From Anaspis maculata (taxonomy: Eukaryota > Arthropoda > Insecta > Coleoptera > Scraptiidae), in contig CASBRS010000010.1 in the NCBI GenBank assembly GCA_949128115.1, positions 22,001-86,000 of the forward strand: 64,000 nt of DNA, written 5' to 3'. Shown in pieces: positions 61,924-64,000 of the stretch. Numbering within the stretch: position 1 is the stretch's first letter; every line of letters begins with the position of its first letter. The notes under the pieces were generated by a model, which saw only the letters and a program-made list of their open reading frames with translations, made no database searches and was not told the DNA's origin. The position numbers were made by a program, and so were the translations under genes.

Positions 61924-62650
61924 CCTGGGACAAACCGGCCCGACGTCTACCTGCGGCCCGGTCGATTTCGGCCGGCAGGTGGCGTCCGTTTCGAACGATT
62001 CGGAGAAAATCGGAAGAAAAGATAAAAGCCGGCCCCCGGGGGCCTTTGTCTTTGTTTTGACGCTTTCAGACTCGATACAAACCGGCCCGACGCGTCTACC
62101 TGCGGCTTGGCCGATCTCGGCCGGCAGATGGCGTCCGTATCGAACGATTCGGAGAAAATCGGATGAAAAAATAAAAGCCGGCCCCCGGGGGCTTTTGTCT
62201 TTGTTTTGACGCTTGCAGACTCGATACAAACCGTCCCGACGCGTCTACCTGCGGCTTGGCCGATCTCGGCCGGCAGATGGCGTCCGTATCGAACGAATCG
62301 AAGAAAATCAGAAAAAAAAAATAAAAGCCGGCCCCCGGGGGCCTTTGTCTCCGTTTTTCCGCTTTCCCGTCAGCTTCGTCGTCGTTCGCTCTTCGGTTTT
62401 CGATTTTCAAGTTCTCGAGCAGAGTTCTCGCGGCGTCCCGTTCTGCTTTTTCTTTCTCCATGTCTTTTTTGTTGCTGTTCCAGAGATCCACCAGGAAGAT
62501 TCGCGTTCTGAGATCGCGAGCCGTCTTCAGTTTCTGTCGCAAGCTCCGGTCCCAAGTGGTGAGCATTCGCCAGCGTAAGTCCGATGATCGCGTCGAGGTG
62601 TTCATTTTCGCGTCTGCTCTCTTAGCCGGCGTTGAGATAAATGACCGAGT
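61924..62650 (+). repeat. 727 bp unit with a 30 bp deletion in module d
   Basis: After cttcggttt at about 62399 the next bases are tcgattttcaag; the 30 bases containing ctcattccgtgttgcgg are gone. On the minus strand this removes the stop and the ATGA overlap of the 74-codon frame. The frame then runs on through the hairpin into c and b for 169 codons (62096-62605). The copy also has an Asn to Asp change at about 62489. This is the only length change I noticed in the frame in any copy. Confidence 0.85.
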
Positions 62651-63407
62651 CCTGGGACAAACCGGCCCGACGTCTACCTGCGGCCCGGTCGATTTCGGCC
62701 GGCAGGTGGCGTCCGTTTCGAACGATTCGGAGAAAATCGGAAGAAAAGATAGAAGCCGGCCCCCGGGGGCCTTTGTCTTTGTTTTGACGCTTTCAGACTC
62801 GATACAAACCGGCCCGACGCGTCTACCTGCGGCTTGGCCGATCTCGGCCGGCAGATGGCGTCCGTATCGAACGATTCGGAGAAAATCGGATGAAAAAATA
62901 AAAGCCGGCCCCCGGGGGCTTTTGTCTTTGTTTTGACGCTTGCAGACTCGATAAAAACCGTCTCGACGCGTCTACCTGCGGCTTGGCCGATCTCGGCCGG
63001 CAGATGGCGTCCGTATCGAACGAATCGGAGAAAATCAGAAAAAAAAAATAAAAGCCGGCCCCCGGGGGCCTTTGTCTCCGTTTTTCCGCTTTCCCGTCAG
63101 CTTCGTCGTTGTTCGCTCTTCGGTTTCTCTTTTTCGCTCATTCCGTGTTGCGGTCGTCGATTTTCAAGTTCTCGAGCAGAGTTCTCGCGGCGTCCCGTTC
63201 TGCTTTTTCTTTCTCCATGTCTTTTTTGTTGCTGTTCCAGAGATTCACCAGGAAGATTCGCGTTCTGAGATCGCGGGCCGTCTTCAGTTTCTGTCGCAAG
63301 CTCCGGTCCCAAGTGGTGAGCATTCGCCAGCGTAAGTCCGATGATCGCGTCGAGGTGTTCATTTTCGCGTCTGCTCTCTTAGCCGGCGTTGAGAAAAATG
63401 ACCGAGA

Positions 63408-64000
63408 CCTGGGACAAACCGGCCCGACGTCTACCTGCGGCCCGGTCGATTTCGGCCGGCAGGTGGCGTCCGTTTCGAACGATTCGGAGAAAATCGGAAG
63501 AAAAGATAAAAGCCGGCCCCCGGGGGCCTTTGTCTTTGTTTTGACGCTTTCAGACTCGATACAAACCGGCCCGACGCGTCTACCTGCGGCTTGGCCGATC
63601 TCGGCCGGCAGATGGCGTCCGTATCGAACGAATCGGGGAAAATCAGAAAAAAAAAAATAAAAGCCGGCCCCCGGGGGCCTTTGTCTCCGTTTTTCCGCTT
63701 TCCCGTCAGCTTCGTCGTCGTTCGCTCTTCGGTTTCTCTTTTTCGCTCATTCCGTGTTGCGGTCGTCGATTTTCAAGTTCTCGAGCAGAGTTCTCGCGGC
63801 GTCCCGTTCTGCTTTTTCTTTCTCCATGTCTTTTTTGTTGCTGTTCCAGAGATTCACCAGGAAGATTCGCGTTCTGAGATCGCGAGCCGTCTTCAGTTTC
63901 TGTCGCAAGCTCCGGTCCCAAGTGGTGAGCATTCGCCAGCGTAAGTCCGATGATCGCGTCGAGGTGTTCATTTTCGCGTCTGCTCTCTTAGCCGGCGTTG
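63408..64000 (+). repeat. Last unit, cut by the window end
   Basis: An a-c-d short unit with the gggg variant of c and an eleven-A tract. The window ends in ccggcgttg, about 15 bases before the next unit start would fall. The array evidently continues beyond the window, as it does before position 1, where the sequence begins exactly at a unit start. Confidence 0.9.

Larger units (their letters stand above)
25294..64000 (+). repeat. Right plus-oriented tandem array (56 d-containing units)
   Basis: Opens with a partial unit, then unit starts at 25853, 26610, 27218, 27975, 28732, 29340, 30097, 30704, 31461, 32068, 32825, 33432, 34189, 34796, 35553, 36160, 36917, 37524, 38281, 39038, 39795, 40552, 41160, 41767, 42375, 42982, 43739, 44347, 44954, 45562, 46319, 47076, 47684, 48440, 49048, 49655, 50263, 51169, 52074, 52682, 53289, 53897, 54654, 55411, 56019, 56775, 57680, 58437, 59045, 59802, 60559, 61316, 61924, 62651 and 63408. 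Spacings are mostly 607/608 or 757, with exceptions 906, 905, 905, 756 and 727. Most c modules have an uninterrupted A-tract. From about 40 kb onward many d modules start tctccgtttttccg and carry a gcgggccg variant, so this half belongs to different subfamilies from the left array. Confidence 0.98.

Noticed and set aside
1..64000. CRISPR array
   Set aside because: Repeats are 150-757 bp with no short unique spacers, and there are no cas genes.
1..64000. rRNA, 5S, tRNA, snRNA or spliced-leader gene cluster
   Set aside because: The period would suit such clusters, but no conserved rRNA, 5S, tRNA or Sm-site sequence was recognised in any module.

Overview
The whole 64 kb window is one tandem-repeat array. 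I found no single-copy sequence, no recognisable conventional gene, no rRNA or tRNA, no mobile-element gene and no CRISPR array. The building block is a 607-608 bp or 757 bp unit. About 92 units carry the long module 'd': 25 in the left array, 11 in an inverted block and 56 in the right array. A long unit has the order a-b-c-d. Modules a (about 147 bp), b (about 149 bp) and the first 119 bp of c are related to one another, and each carries a GC-rich perfect palindrome (ggcccccgggggcc or one base shorter). Module d (about 335 bp) is unrelated to them and holds a 74-codon open frame on the opposite strand. Short units lack one of the roughly 150 bp modules.

Layout. Positions 1-17553 are plus-oriented. 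At about 17.55-17.60 kb the array folds back through a 42 bp perfect palindrome, and positions 17584-25287 are minus-oriented. This block mirrors 10390-17361 almost base for base (mirror arm 17624-24595, 6972 bp, three substitutions noticed, no net length change). At 25288-25293 there are six bases that fit neither side, after which plus orientation resumes at a point homologous to about 16580 and continues to 64000. A segment of about 780 bp is therefore present three times (+, -, +).

History visible in the sequence. Shared private variants show three 1365 bp dimers at 1215-5309, six 1364 bp dimers at 29340-37523, a copied unit 11063 bp away (27975 and 39038), a block of about 4.3 kb repeated 8335 bp downstream (44.0 and 52.3 kb), and a block of about 2.9 kb repeated 3634 bp downstream (47.75 and 51.39 kb). 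Poly-A and d-module variants cluster regionally. This is what unequal exchange and local homogenisation of a satellite produce.

Organism. The window cannot identify it. CpG is abundant, so heavily methylated vertebrate or plant DNA is unlikely. The size and homogeneity fit a eukaryotic satellite (protist, invertebrate, fungus) or a repeat region of a large DNA virus better than a bacterial chromosome. This is inference.

Possible function. Read on the minus strand of plus-oriented units, each unit looks like a tiny transcription cassette: a dyad-rich a/b region, a 74-codon frame with coding-like base composition, an ATGA overlap with a 14-codon frame, then a GC hairpin followed by a T-run that resembles an intrinsic terminator. 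Differences between copies mostly change amino acids, so the frame looks like a captured gene fragment now carried passively rather than about 90 working genes.
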